In this document: positions 38,862-47,465 of the stretch, one piece after another
How positions within the stretch are numbered: the first letter of the stretch is position 1
Layout of the letters: the number at the start of each line of letters is the position of its first letter
Origin: an uncultured Bacteroidales bacterium
Lineage (GTDB): Bacteria > Bacteroidota > Bacteroidia > Bacteroidales > Paludibacteraceae
Direction of reading: 5' to 3'
NCBI GenBank assembly: GCA_946187695.1
Contig: CAMHSB010000008.1
Location: forward strand, 1-64,000
Length of the DNA stretch: 64,000 nt
The notes under the pieces: generated by a model
Database searches by the model: none
What the model saw: the letters and a program-made list of their open reading frames with translations, nothing else
What the model was told of the DNA's origin: nothing
Translations under genes and position numbers: made by a program

Positions 38862-38957
38862 TCCGGATGCCATCCGGAGCCCTTGACAGGATACCGCTCG
38901 ACGCCCTTAGTACGTACACATACCCCCTTAAGGGGGGCGTATGTAGTACTAACGGGC
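38862..38957. other. Two hairpins in a long intergenic region (possible structured RNA)
   Basis: TCCGGAT-GCC-ATCCGGA (38862-38878); GCCCTTAGTACGTACACATACCCCC-TTAA-GGGGGGCGTATGTAGTACTAACGGGC (38903-38957). Confidence 0.6.
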
Positions 38958-39078
38958 TCAGGTAACCTCGTCAAAAGAGATTTGCAACTTTCGGCTGCAG
39001 AGTTACGGAAAAATGTTTTCAATTACGCAAGAAAAATATGATTTTTAGTGCATTTTGTCAGCATTTTGCAAAAAAAAC

Positions 39079-39110
39079 CTTGCATATCTCAAAAAAAAGT
39101 TGTACCTTTG
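39079..39110 (+). promoter_or_regulatory. -33/-7 promoter
   Basis: CTTG 39079-39082, 20 nt, TACCTTTG 39103-39110. Confidence 0.7.
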
Positions 39111-39127
39111 CGCCAAAATTGACGCAA

Positions 39128-39277
39128 ATGGATTACCTACCGCAGAACCCGGCTATATTGGTTTCGAGCATCAATATGCTGCTCATGGACGAGGAATTTG
39201 ACTCATTCGATGCACTTTGGGAGGAAGATCTTGCCAAGGCCCGCGAAGCCGGTAAACGAATGGCGGAGAAGATTTAA
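39128..39277 (+). CDS. Small DUF4250-like protein (49 aa)
   Basis: MDYLPQNPAILVSSINMLLMDEEFDSFDAL; promoter immediately upstream. Confidence 0.6.
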   Translation: MDYLPQNPAILVSSINMLLMDEEFDSFDALWEEDLAKAREAGKRMAEKI

Positions 39278-39288
39278 GTATAAACGAT

Positions 39289-39870
39289 ATGAAAAAACTA
39301 ATTACCTTTGCACTGGCTGCAACGATGCTTGCCGCCTGCACCAACAACCCTGTTCCTCAGAACAAGTCATTCATGGATTTAGCACGTCAGCGTTATGCGG
39401 TACGTGAGTACGCACAAACGCCTATTGGGCAGACAAAACTGGACTCCATCCTCGAAGCCGGACGCTTGGCTCCTACCGCCAGAAACGTACAACCGCAACA
39501 TATTTATGTTCTGCAAAGCCCTGAAGCGATTGCCAAGATTAACGAACTGACCCGTTGTGCGTATGGAGCACCGGTGGTGTTCTTGGTATGCTTTGATACC
39601 GATTCAGTATGGACAAGAAACGGCTCCAACTCCGGTGATATGGATTGCTCGATTGTCGGCACACACATGATGATGGAGGCTACAGAACTCGGTCTCGGTA
39701 CATGCTGGGTGAAATACTTTGATCCGGAAGAAGTAGCAACTGCTTTCGAGTTGCCGGCAAACCACAAACCGTCCTTCCTGATGCCATGTGGCTATGCGGC
39801 AGAAACATCCAAACCAAGCGACAAGCATTTCTTGCGCAAACCCCTCTCTGAAACAGTTACGTATAAATAG
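39289..39870 (+). CDS. Nitroreductase-family protein with a lipoprotein signal peptide
   Basis: MKKLITFALAATMLAAC; RYAVREYAQTPI, APTARNVQPQH. Confidence 0.88.
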   Translation: MKKLITFALAATMLAACTNNPVPQNKSFMDLARQRYAVREYAQTPIGQTKLDSILEAGRLAPTARNVQPQHIYVLQSPEAIAKINELTRCAYGAPVVFLVCFDTDSVWTRNGSNSGDMDCSIVGTHMMMEATELGLGTCWVKYFDPEEVATAFELPANHKPSFLMPCGYAAETSKPSDKHFLRKPLSETVTYK

Positions 39871-39967
39871 ACCATCCAGACTCATCCGCTCATCCCGAAG
39901 GACGTAACCGTTCGGGGCTTTATCATCGACTCCGTGACAGGAGAATTACAAGAGATAAAATAACTAT

Positions 39968-40642
39968 ATGAAAATCATTCTAACAGGTGCCACAGGTTAT
40001 GTTGGCGAAGGCGTGATGCTCGAATTATTGCGCACGCCGCAAATAGAGAAAGTGCTATCGGTCAGTCGTCGGTCGGTACGAATTGACGACTATCCTTTGA
40101 CTAAATCAGAGAAGGCCAAACTCGAAGAGTATATCATTCCTGATTTCATGGACCTCAAAGCTGGAGACAAGCATTTTGAAGGCTATGATGCTGTCTATTT
40201 CATCGCCGGTATCACCTCTATCGGTACGCCGGAAGATGTCTATCGCCGCATCTCATACGACATCCCGACGCATTTCGCAGATATCATGCCGAACAAAGAG
40301 CAGATGACCTATATCTACCTCAGTGGCGCAGGCACAGATCCCAACGGCAAACAATGGTGGATGCCTATCAAAGGAGCGACGGAAGAATATATCCGCACGC
40401 TCGGTTTCAAGCATGCTTTTGCATATCGTCCGGCATTGATGCGTTGGGCCAAAGGGCAGCGTGGCACCAAGATGCAGCGCATGCAGTACGCCTATATCTG
40501 TTTCTATCCGCTCATGCGCCTCTGCGGTCTTGCCAACAACATGACCGAAGTCGCACACTCCATGCTCACTTGTTCTCGCGACGGCTATGACCATTTTGCT
40601 ATCACTCCTCGTGACATAACGAAATTGGCAAAACAAATATAA
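39968..40642 (+). CDS. NAD(P)-dependent epimerase/dehydratase-like protein
   Basis: ILTGATGYVGEGV Rossmann motif. Confidence 0.85.
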   Translation: MKIILTGATGYVGEGVMLELLRTPQIEKVLSVSRRSVRIDDYPLTKSEKAKLEEYIIPDFMDLKAGDKHFEGYDAVYFIAGITSIGTPEDVYRRISYDIPTHFADIMPNKEQMTYIYLSGAGTDPNGKQWWMPIKGATEEYIRTLGFKHAFAYRPALMRWAKGQRGTKMQRMQYAYICFYPLMRLCGLANNMTEVAHSMLTCSRDGYDHFAITPRDITKLAKQI

Positions 40643-40658
40643 ACATGGTAGTATTCTT

Positions 40659-40909
40659 GAAAGTTTTTTCACTTTGTTATGAAAAATTGATGTTTTTTAT
40701 TATGAAGATTTGATGTGTTATATTGTGAAGATTTGATGTGTTTTATTACGAAACTTTGAGATATTTGAGATTTGGCGCAATTTCAATCACCGAGTTGGCG
40801 CATTTTTAATCACCGAGTTGGCGCATTTTTAATCACCGAGTTGGCCGTGTTTTGTTCGGTCATTTGGCGGAAAACCATTTGGGAAGATGGCGAAAATTGT
40901 CCCACTTTT
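40659..40909. repeat. 23-bp-periodic repeat array with two sequence subtypes
   Basis: GAAGATTTGATGTGTTWTATTRY units at 40681, 40704, 40727; TTGGCGCATTTTTAATCACCGAG units at 40772, 40795, 40818; degenerate units at 40841, 40864, 40887. Confidence 0.85.
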
Positions 40910-40945
40910 TTAATAAATGTGTGACAAAAAAGACATCCCGTCAAG

Positions 40946-41216
40946 GATGTCTAAGGGTGGAATGTGGGGCTCGCACAGCGCGAAGCGCAGATCGCAGCGA
41001 GAGAAACGAGCAAGAACCTAGGTTTAAGAGCCCTCACATCCACCGATTTTTTGTATAGTGGCTCATCTGCCAAGATTTTAGCGGATAGTACAGGCGTATA
41101 GGAAGCTTGCTTACTGATACGGATGGACTAACCGATAAAGAGTGCCGCAAGGAACAAGCCACTATGCAAAAAAAAAGACATCCCGAAAGATGTCTAAGGG
41201 TGGAATGTGGGGCTCG
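40946..41216. repeat. 28-bp direct repeat pair (tRNA-3'-end-like att duplication)
   Basis: GATGTCTAAGGGTGGAATGTGGGGCTCG at 40946-40973 and 41189-41216, each preceded by a GACATC..GATGTC hairpin. Confidence 0.85.
41047..41173. repeat. 127-bp segment bounded by near-perfect 17-bp inverted repeats
   Basis: TTTTTTGTATAGTGGCT (41047-41063) versus AGCCACTATGCAAAAAA (41157-41173), one mismatch. Confidence 0.6.
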
Positions 41217-41243
41217 AACCCACGACACTCGTAACCTCTGAGT
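41172..41243 (-). pseudogene. tRNA-like 3' half plus terminator (5' half not recognisable)
   Basis: Minus strand GTGGGTTCGAGCCCCACATTCCACC (T-arm-like) followed by GACATC-TTTCGG-GATGTCTTTTTT. Confidence 0.5.
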
Positions 41244-41460
41244 CAATTTCTTAAAGTGCTGATTTTCAGCGGTTTATAATTTCAATTTATCATCATTTTT
41301 GCCATTTTTTAGCACTTGCTGGCTGAAATCTGGCTGAGTTTTGCTTCTTCAATTTAGTACTATATAATATATAAATATATTATAAAAAATTGCTCGTATC
41401 AAAAAGTTGTGAAACCAGTTCCGCGTGCTCTGGCCACTCGGAACCTCCGGCTTCAAAACC

Positions 41461-41856
41461 TTATAGTTTAGCGGTCAATTCTTTCTCTCTCCGGTAGGTA
41501 TCGTTAAGGCTTTCGAGCGCCTTAATTCTATCCTCCAAAAGATGGATCTGTTCGTCCTTCAATCGGAGCAGTTCATCTACATTATCCAGTTGCTCCAATT
41601 TCTCCGGTGACGGTGCCGCTTGTTTGGTCAGCAGCTCATTGATATCCGGAAGCTCTTCCGTGGGAGTGAAGAATGCGTCAGTGGACACTTCCAAGAACTG
41701 CGCCATCTTCTCTAATACGTTTACTCCGGGATTCACTCCCTCGTTACATAGAGGGGTCAATGAGCGGCGTGGATCGCCAAAGAGGTAATTACTCAATTGC
41801 GTGCCCTTTAAGCCCTTGGCTGCGAGCAACGCTTTGACAACTTTTCCGTTGTACAT
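41461..41856 (-). CDS. HTH (XRE-like) regulator with C-terminal coiled coil
   Basis: VVKALLAAKGLKGTQLSNYLF...; heptad-rich EQIHLLEDRIKALESLNDTYR. Confidence 0.65.
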   Translation of the reverse strand: MYNGKVVKALLAAKGLKGTQLSNYLFGDPRRSLTPLCNEGVNPGVNVLEKMAQFLEVSTDAFFTPTEELPDINELLTKQAAPSPEKLEQLDNVDELLRLKDEQIHLLEDRIKALESLNDTYRREKELTAKL

Positions 41857-41962
41857 AGCCTATACGATTTTCAATTTATTATCATTTACAAGGTACTTTC
41901 GCGTACAAAATTGCGTTTTCGCAATTAAAATTACACATTTTTGCAAAAATTATGCGCAATTA

Positions 41963-42032
41963 TTTGTACATATCAATTTTTTATTGTACCTTTGCAGCCG
42001 CAAAATTACTACTTTTTTTTGATATGTGCAAG
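41963..42032. promoter_or_regulatory. Face-to-face overlapping promoters with dyad TTTGCAGCCGCAAA
   Basis: Plus: TTTG 41963-41966, 20 nt, TACCTTTG 41987-41994; minus: CAAG 42029-42032, 20 nt, CAAAATTA 42001-42008; common centre 41997.5. Confidence 0.72.
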
Positions 42033-42076
42033 AAAAAAGTGATTTTTTTGAATTTTTTTAGTAAAAATACGTGTTT

Positions 42077-42361
42077 ATGAGTAAAAAAAATGTCAATCTC
42101 CGTCATTTTGACGAGTGGTCGGAGAAAATTAAGAGGTTTGGCGATGATGTTGAGTTTACCGGAGTCTTCTTCAAACACGGTAAACCGCTGTATGTTCAGC
42201 GCATGGTTGGGCAGGTAGCAATGGATTTCAGTTCTACTCTCCCCGATGGTGTTGTTTTGACCTCACGCGCCAAGCAGTTCGCTTCATGGAATGCTGAAGG
42301 TCATTGCTACATCAAGAAAACTCGCTGCAAGATTTACGATGTATTTTCAGCGGAGGAGTAA
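42077..42361 (+). CDS. Hypothetical protein (mobile-element associated)
   Basis: ORF MSKKNVNLRHFDEWSEKIKRFGDD...; first gene after promoter. Confidence 0.7.
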   Translation: MSKKNVNLRHFDEWSEKIKRFGDDVEFTGVFFKHGKPLYVQRMVGQVAMDFSSTLPDGVVLTSRAKQFASWNAEGHCYIKKTRCKIYDVFSAEE

Positions 42362-42364
42362 GCC

Positions 42365-42736
42365 ATGGATCAGACACTTATTCTGGCTGAGTTCAAGCCT
42401 ATAGAGCACAAGCGCCTTGCGGCGATTGGCTTCACGCATCTGGTGGAAGTTACTTTCCACTGTGGCGCTGCATTCCAAAAGGAGGGCTATATTCCTATGT
42501 CTGAACTGCTCAAAGCGCTTACCGATTGGCGTATTGGCATAGATGAGGCTCATCCGGAGCACACTCCCATTGCGGTCAAGTTCTCCATTGTCGAGCAGGT
42601 GATTATTGCGCTCTATGATGTAGAGCACAAGCAATTGCTTTCTCTAGCGGAGCGACTTGAGGACACGCGCGTGTGCGAGGGCGCGTTCTTTATAAAAGTA
42701 TATGGCGTGGCCGGTCTTCATTCCTTCTTCAAATGA
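42365..42736 (+). CDS. Hypothetical protein
   Basis: ORF MDQTLILAEFKPIEHKRL...; tightly spaced between neighbours. Confidence 0.7.
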   Translation: MDQTLILAEFKPIEHKRLAAIGFTHLVEVTFHCGAAFQKEGYIPMSELLKALTDWRIGIDEAHPEHTPIAVKFSIVEQVIIALYDVEHKQLLSLAERLEDTRVCEGAFFIKVYGVAGLHSFFK

Positions 42737-45700
42737 TTCCTCAGCACGAAATAGAAGAAGTCCTCTCGCGTGTGGACATGGCCGAGGTAGCCTCTGACTT
42801 TCTTACGCTCAAGAAGTCCGGCTCTGGCTACATGTGCAACTGTCCTTTCCACCAAGAGAAAACACCTTCCTTCCATATCTACCCCGCCCGGAACATCTAC
42901 AAGTGCTTCGGTTGCGGTAAAGGTGGCGGTGTTGTCTCGTTCCTGAAGGAAAAGGAAGGCATGTCCTTCATGGAGGCTATCCAATACCTTGCGAACAAGT
43001 ATCATGTCACGCTCCATGATCAAGCCGTCGAGGAAACAGATGAGCAGCGCCGCAAGCGCTTATATAGAGAATCCGTCCAGAACCAATATGAAATCGTTCA
43101 GAAATTCTACGAAGAGAACATCCGCAATGCCGATAAAGAGGCAGTTGCCGCATATCAGTATGCGAAGGATAGATGGAGCGATGATTTTGTTGCGAATGAG
43201 GGTATCGGCTATGCCTACACCTCTAACGGCCCTTCGCTATACGAATATGCGAAGTCGCATAGTTTGTCTATAGAAATACTCAAGGAACTCCATCTGCTCG
43301 CCCAGAGCGAAGACGGACGAATCTACGATTTCTTCCGTGGCCGGATCATGATTCCGATACGTGACCGTTCCAAGCACGTCATCGGCTACACTTCCCGCGT
43401 CATTCCTGGAGTAACAGACAAAACTACAAAGAAGGGCAACACCCCGCCAAAGTACATCAACTCCACCAACAGCGAAGTCTATTCCAAGGAGAATACGCTA
43501 TTTGGTATCGATCAGGCTTGGATAGCTGCTGCATCCCAAGGCCGGTGTTACTGTGTCGAGGGTGCTCCCGACGCGCTCCGGCTGCACATCCTCGGCTTCA
43601 AGAATGCAGTCGCTTGTCTTGGCTCGGATTGGACCGACCACCAGTTAGCCCTACTCCGGAAGCGCTGTGATACACTGTGCTTCATTCCGGATTCCGACCC
43701 ACCCAAAGCCGGAGAGCAATTCGGTGTCGGCATTAACAAGGTCATCAAAGCAGGAACAAAGGCTTTTCAGATCAAGTTCAAGGTCTTTATCAAGGAGATT
43801 GGCACAGGCGACAAAGGCGATAAACGGGATGCCGACAGTTTCTTTAAAACAAAGTCTATGTTCGACCAGGTGCAGGAGGAGGATTTCATCCTCTGGTATG
43901 CACGTAAGTTATTCCCGCCGGAGAGCAAGAATAACGATAAAGCCAATGAGGATAAAGCCCTTAATTCAGTGGCTATCATCTCTGATATCCTTTCCTATCT
44001 GGAGGAAGGCTTCGAGTTAAACCACTATATCGATCAACTCAATAAGATACACCCTCCCAAGTTGGTTTGGCAAAGTGCTATTAAAGAAGCACGTGTCAGA
44101 CGTGCGGAGGAACAAATGAAGCAGAACCTGTCCAAGGAACTGGATCTGCTCAAAGAACTCGGCTTCGGTATCGAGTACCATAGCTACTATTCGCTCAACC
44201 AACAGGGAGGGCGATATATATGGTCTAACTTTACCATGAAGCCGCTCTATCATATCAAGGACACACAGTCAGCGATTCGTCTCTATGAGATGACAAACAA
44301 AGATGGTCATCAGGAAACAGTCGAACTTCGGCAGGAAGATCTTATTTCCCTCGCCCGCTTTCGACAAAAGGTGGAATCGCTGGGCAACTATATATGGTTA
44401 GCCAAAGAGGAACAACTACAGAAGCTGAAGCAGTACCTCTACAAGGCTACCAAATCTGCTGAACTCATCACCCAACTCGGTTGGCAACGCGACGGCTTCT
44501 TCGCCTTTGGCAATGGTATATATTATAATGGCCAATGGTTAGCGGTGAATGAGTTCGGCATTGTTGCCATCCAACACCCCAACAGTAATCCGGATCAGGA
44601 GCCTATCGAATCCAACTACTATCTTCCGGCATTCTCCAAACTCTACAAGGATACCAAGTTCTATGAGTTTGAACGCAGCTTCGTTCACAAGGCGTACGGC
44701 AGCGTCACCCTCAAAGGTTTTTCTTCCATGCTTGTAGAGGTTTTCGGGGATAATGCGAAGATTGGTTTGTGTTATCTTCTCGCCTCTCTATTCCGTGATA
44801 TAATCGTAGATTATACGAAGTGGTTCCCACTACTTAATTTGTTCGGTCCACCACACTCCGGAAAGTCCGAGTTAGGTCACAGTCTGATGTCGTTCTTCAT
44901 CATCGAGAACAACCCGCCGAATATAGAGAACTCTACCGTGGCGGCGCTGTCGGATGCCGTTGCACAAACCTCCAACGCGCTTGTTCATCTCGACGAGTAC
45001 AAGGACAGTATAGATATAACTAAACGCGAGTTTCTGAAAGGCTTGTGGGATGGCACCGGACGGAACCGTATGAATATGGATAAGGATAAGAAGCGCGAGA
45101 TAACCAAGGTAGATACCGGCGTCATCATTTCCGGACAGGAGATGGCGGTATCGGATATCGCGCTCTTTACCCGTTTCGTGTTCTTGAGTTTTGATCTGCA
45201 TACGCCTACCTCGGAGCAAACAGCCCGCTTTGAGCGCATGACGGAAGTCCGTAAGCTCGGATGTTCGCATCTTACACTGCAGATACTAAACAACCGATCC
45301 TATTTCGAGCAGAACTTCCATACTGCGTATATCTCCACGCTGGAAGATATACAAACTGCTCTCAAAGGCGAGCCGGTCGAGATACGTATTCTCAAGAACT
45401 GGGTGGTGCCATTGGCTGCCTTCCAGACTCTTCGTAACCAACTCGAACTGCCCTTTACCTATGAAGATCTTAAAACCATCGCCATCAAAGGTATCAAGAT
45501 ACAGAGCGAGAAATGTAAAACGAACCAGGATGTCGGAGTTTGGTGGAACATCGTTAACTTCTTGGCTTCGCAGGGCAAGATATACGAGCGTTGTCATTAC
45601 CGCATCGATTCGGTGCAGGAACTGACAACCGACGAGAGCAAGATGGTCTATCAGCAAGCCAAGACTATCCTTCAGATACGAGTTAAAACTATCTTTGAAC

Positions 45701-45954
45701 TCTATCTTGAGCACGCCAAGAAAACGGGTCAGAAGGTGCTTCCCAAGGCATCGCTCGATTACTATCTGGAGCATAGTCCCGAGCTGATTGGTCATAAGCA
45801 CTCTGTCCGGTTTGATGACATCAAAGATGGCATCGTACAGTATGAGGAAGATGAGAAAGGTCAGCGAACCAATCGCAAGAAGTCGTTTACCGACCAGGTG
45901 CTTGTTTTCGATTACCTCGAAATCTGCAAGCGCTACGGTATAACCCTCGAATAG
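42733..45954 (+). CDS. CHC2 zinc-finger primase (TOPRIM) fused to P-loop ATPase/helicase-like domain
   Basis: CNCPFHQEKTPSFHIYPARNIYKCFGCGKGG; VEGAPDALRL / FIPDSDPP (TOPRIM-like); LFGPPHSGKSELG (Walker A). Confidence 0.88.
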   Translation: MIPQHEIEEVLSRVDMAEVASDFLTLKKSGSGYMCNCPFHQEKTPSFHIYPARNIYKCFGCGKGGGVVSFLKEKEGMSFMEAIQYLANKYHVTLHDQAVEETDEQRRKRLYRESVQNQYEIVQKFYEENIRNADKEAVAAYQYAKDRWSDDFVANEGIGYAYTSNGPSLYEYAKSHSLSIEILKELHLLAQSEDGRIYDFFRGRIMIPIRDRSKHVIGYTSRVIPGVTDKTTKKGNTPPKYINSTNSEVYSKENTLFGIDQAWIAAASQGRCYCVEGAPDALRLHILGFKNAVACLGSDWTDHQLALLRKRCDTLCFIPDSDPPKAGEQFGVGINKVIKAGTKAFQIKFKVFIKEIGTGDKGDKRDADSFFKTKSMFDQVQEEDFILWYARKLFPPESKNNDKANEDKALNSVAIISDILSYLEEGFELNHYIDQLNKIHPPKLVWQSAIKEARVRRAEEQMKQNLSKELDLLKELGFGIEYHSYYSLNQQGGRYIWSNFTMKPLYHIKDTQSAIRLYEMTNKDGHQETVELRQEDLISLARFRQKVESLGNYIWLAKEEQLQKLKQYLYKATKSAELITQLGWQRDGFFAFGNGIYYNGQWLAVNEFGIVAIQHPNSNPDQEPIESNYYLPAFSKLYKDTKFYEFERSFVHKAYGSVTLKGFSSMLVEVFGDNAKIGLCYLLASLFRDIIVDYTKWFPLLNLFGPPHSGKSELGHSLMSFFIIENNPPNIENSTVAALSDAVAQTSNALVHLDEYKDSIDITKREFLKGLWDGTGRNRMNMDKDKKREITKVDTGVIISGQEMAVSDIALFTRFVFLSFDLHTPTSEQTARFERMTEVRKLGCSHLTLQILNNRSYFEQNFHTAYISTLEDIQTALKGEPVEIRILKNWVVPLAAFQTLRNQLELPFTYEDLKTIAIKGIKIQSEKCKTNQDVGVWWNIVNFLASQGKIYERCHYRIDSVQELTTDESKMVYQQAKTILQIRVKTIFELYLEHAKKTGQKVLPKASLDYYLEHSPELIGHKHSVRFDDIKDGIVQYEEDEKGQRTNRKKSFTDQVLVFDYLEICKRYGITLE

Positions 45955-46000
45955 CCGTACACACGTACCCTATTATAATAACAATTAAATCATTGCAATT

Positions 46001-46225
46001 ATGAACGAAGAACAAAATGCTATCCCGCAGTCTGAGCAACTGCAAATCGTCAAAGTAGCTACCCCGGAACACACCGGATTGATTAGCGAGTTTCATGTAA
46101 TCATAACCGACGCATCCGTGCCCGGCATGACTGTCTCCGCATCCTGTCACGCCCAGAACATTGCCGCTGAAGAGGCCCATGATGTGCTCTGGCATCTCTC
46201 ACGGTTGATCCAAGTGAAGGATTAG
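46001..46225 (+). CDS. Small hypothetical protein
   Basis: ORF MNEEQNAIPQSEQLQIVK... followed by a terminator. Confidence 0.6.
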   Translation: MNEEQNAIPQSEQLQIVKVATPEHTGLISEFHVIITDASVPGMTVSASCHAQNIAAEEAHDVLWHLSRLIQVKD

Positions 46226-46273
46226 CCGTACCCTGCCTAAACCTTAACTTTTCTTCAATTTATTATCATTCCG

Positions 46274-46311
46274 GACGTACTGCGCTGTGAAGCGCGGTGC
46301 GTCTTTCTTTT
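46274..46311 (+). terminator. Intrinsic terminator
   Basis: GACGTACTGCGC-TGTGAA-GCGCGGTGCGTC (two G-T wobbles) then TTTCTTTTT. Confidence 0.75.
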
Positions 46312-46405
46312 TAGCCACTCTTCGCACTATTATATATATTTTTCTTTCTACAATAGAAACAATTGCTACAACCTTGATTTTTCTGGGTTTGTGTTGTGTA
46401 AATCG

Positions 46406-46533
46406 CTCCACATTTCTTCCACATTTTTCCACAACTCCTATTCATTTCCACAATTCCTCCACAATAAACCGGTTATTTCTACAATCATACTTTACTTCTT
46501 CCCGCATAAATTCAGGTTGTGGAAGTTGTGGAC
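46406..46533. other. Cluster of TTCCACA/TGTGGAA motifs, candidate replication origin
   Basis: CTCCACA, TTCCACA (x3), CTCCACA, TTGTGGAA, TTGTGGAC; TTTTCCACA matches DnaA-box form TTWTNCACA. Confidence 0.4.
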
Positions 46534-47045
46534 ACTGTTTCTTGCCCTAACTGTACACCCTTTTCCCTGCAACGATTTCAAGTAAGGTGTTTAACCAAGC
46601 CACGTAAGCCCCAATAAAGTCCGCTGAAAGTCTGTCAAGGAAGCCTTGTATCTGCTACAGCAGTTGAAGCACTCAAGCCGTACACACGGAGCACAGAGTT
46701 ACCTATCAGCCCCGCTCCAGCAGCTGCCAAAGAAGCATTGTCACTTCGAGCCTAACCATTTCTTGGCTTTCATGTCCTGTCCTTGAATTACTTACCCGTT
46801 TGGCGATTTATGTCGTTCCTTTTAGCAATGCAAAGGTAGTTGGTTCTTTCCGTATGGCAAGGCTAAACATGTTCCGGCGCTGATCTGCGATAGCTAAAAA
46901 TTTCTCCAGCCGGTAAACGGTAGTAAATTTTGCGGAAGTCTTGCTGTTCACGGAATATGCGAACTACACTACGTCAACTCTGAAAGCATTGTAAAAGAAA
47001 CAAATCGCAAACAAATAAGTTTAACAATTCAAAAACAGTACAGTT

Positions 47046-47402
47046 ATGAAAGCATCTAAGAAAAACAGTCAGGCAACCGAAGTAAAGAACAATGCAATGG
47101 AGCAGCCGCAAACAGAGCGTCAGAGCCTCCGTTCCCTCTGCAAGAAACTCCGTGAAGAGTACGGCTCGGATGAGCGCATCAACAATCTGCTTTGTATCTA
47201 CTACAAGAAGCTTCACAATCTCTCCATCCTTAAAACCCGCGAGCAGTGGGAGCGCGAAGGCTTCAAGGTTATGAACACCGTTGAGAATCGTTTCCCCGCA
47301 TGGGGCAAGCCGGTAAGCCGGGTGAACAAAGAAACAGGTGAGTCCTACACTTTCTTCCCCGTAACCCATTTCTATGTACCGGAAGCAGTTTGTCAAGCAT
47401 GA
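47046..47402 (+). CDS. Hypothetical protein (mobile-element associated)
   Basis: ORF MKASKKNSQATEVKNN... Confidence 0.65.
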   Translation: MKASKKNSQATEVKNNAMEQPQTERQSLRSLCKKLREEYGSDERINNLLCIYYKKLHNLSILKTREQWEREGFKVMNTVENRFPAWGKPVSRVNKETGESYTFFPVTHFYVPEAVCQA

Positions 47403-47465
47403 TATGAAGAAAGCCACCTGTCTTTAATGGCAGGTGGCATTTAACCTCTTAAATGAATAGGCTTT

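Noticed and set aside
40659-40909. CRISPR array
   Set aside because: Contiguous 23-bp tandem units with no unique spacers and no cas genes
41172-41243. Intact tRNA gene
   Set aside because: T-arm-like 3' half only; no D-arm or U33-containing anticodon loop could be placed upstream
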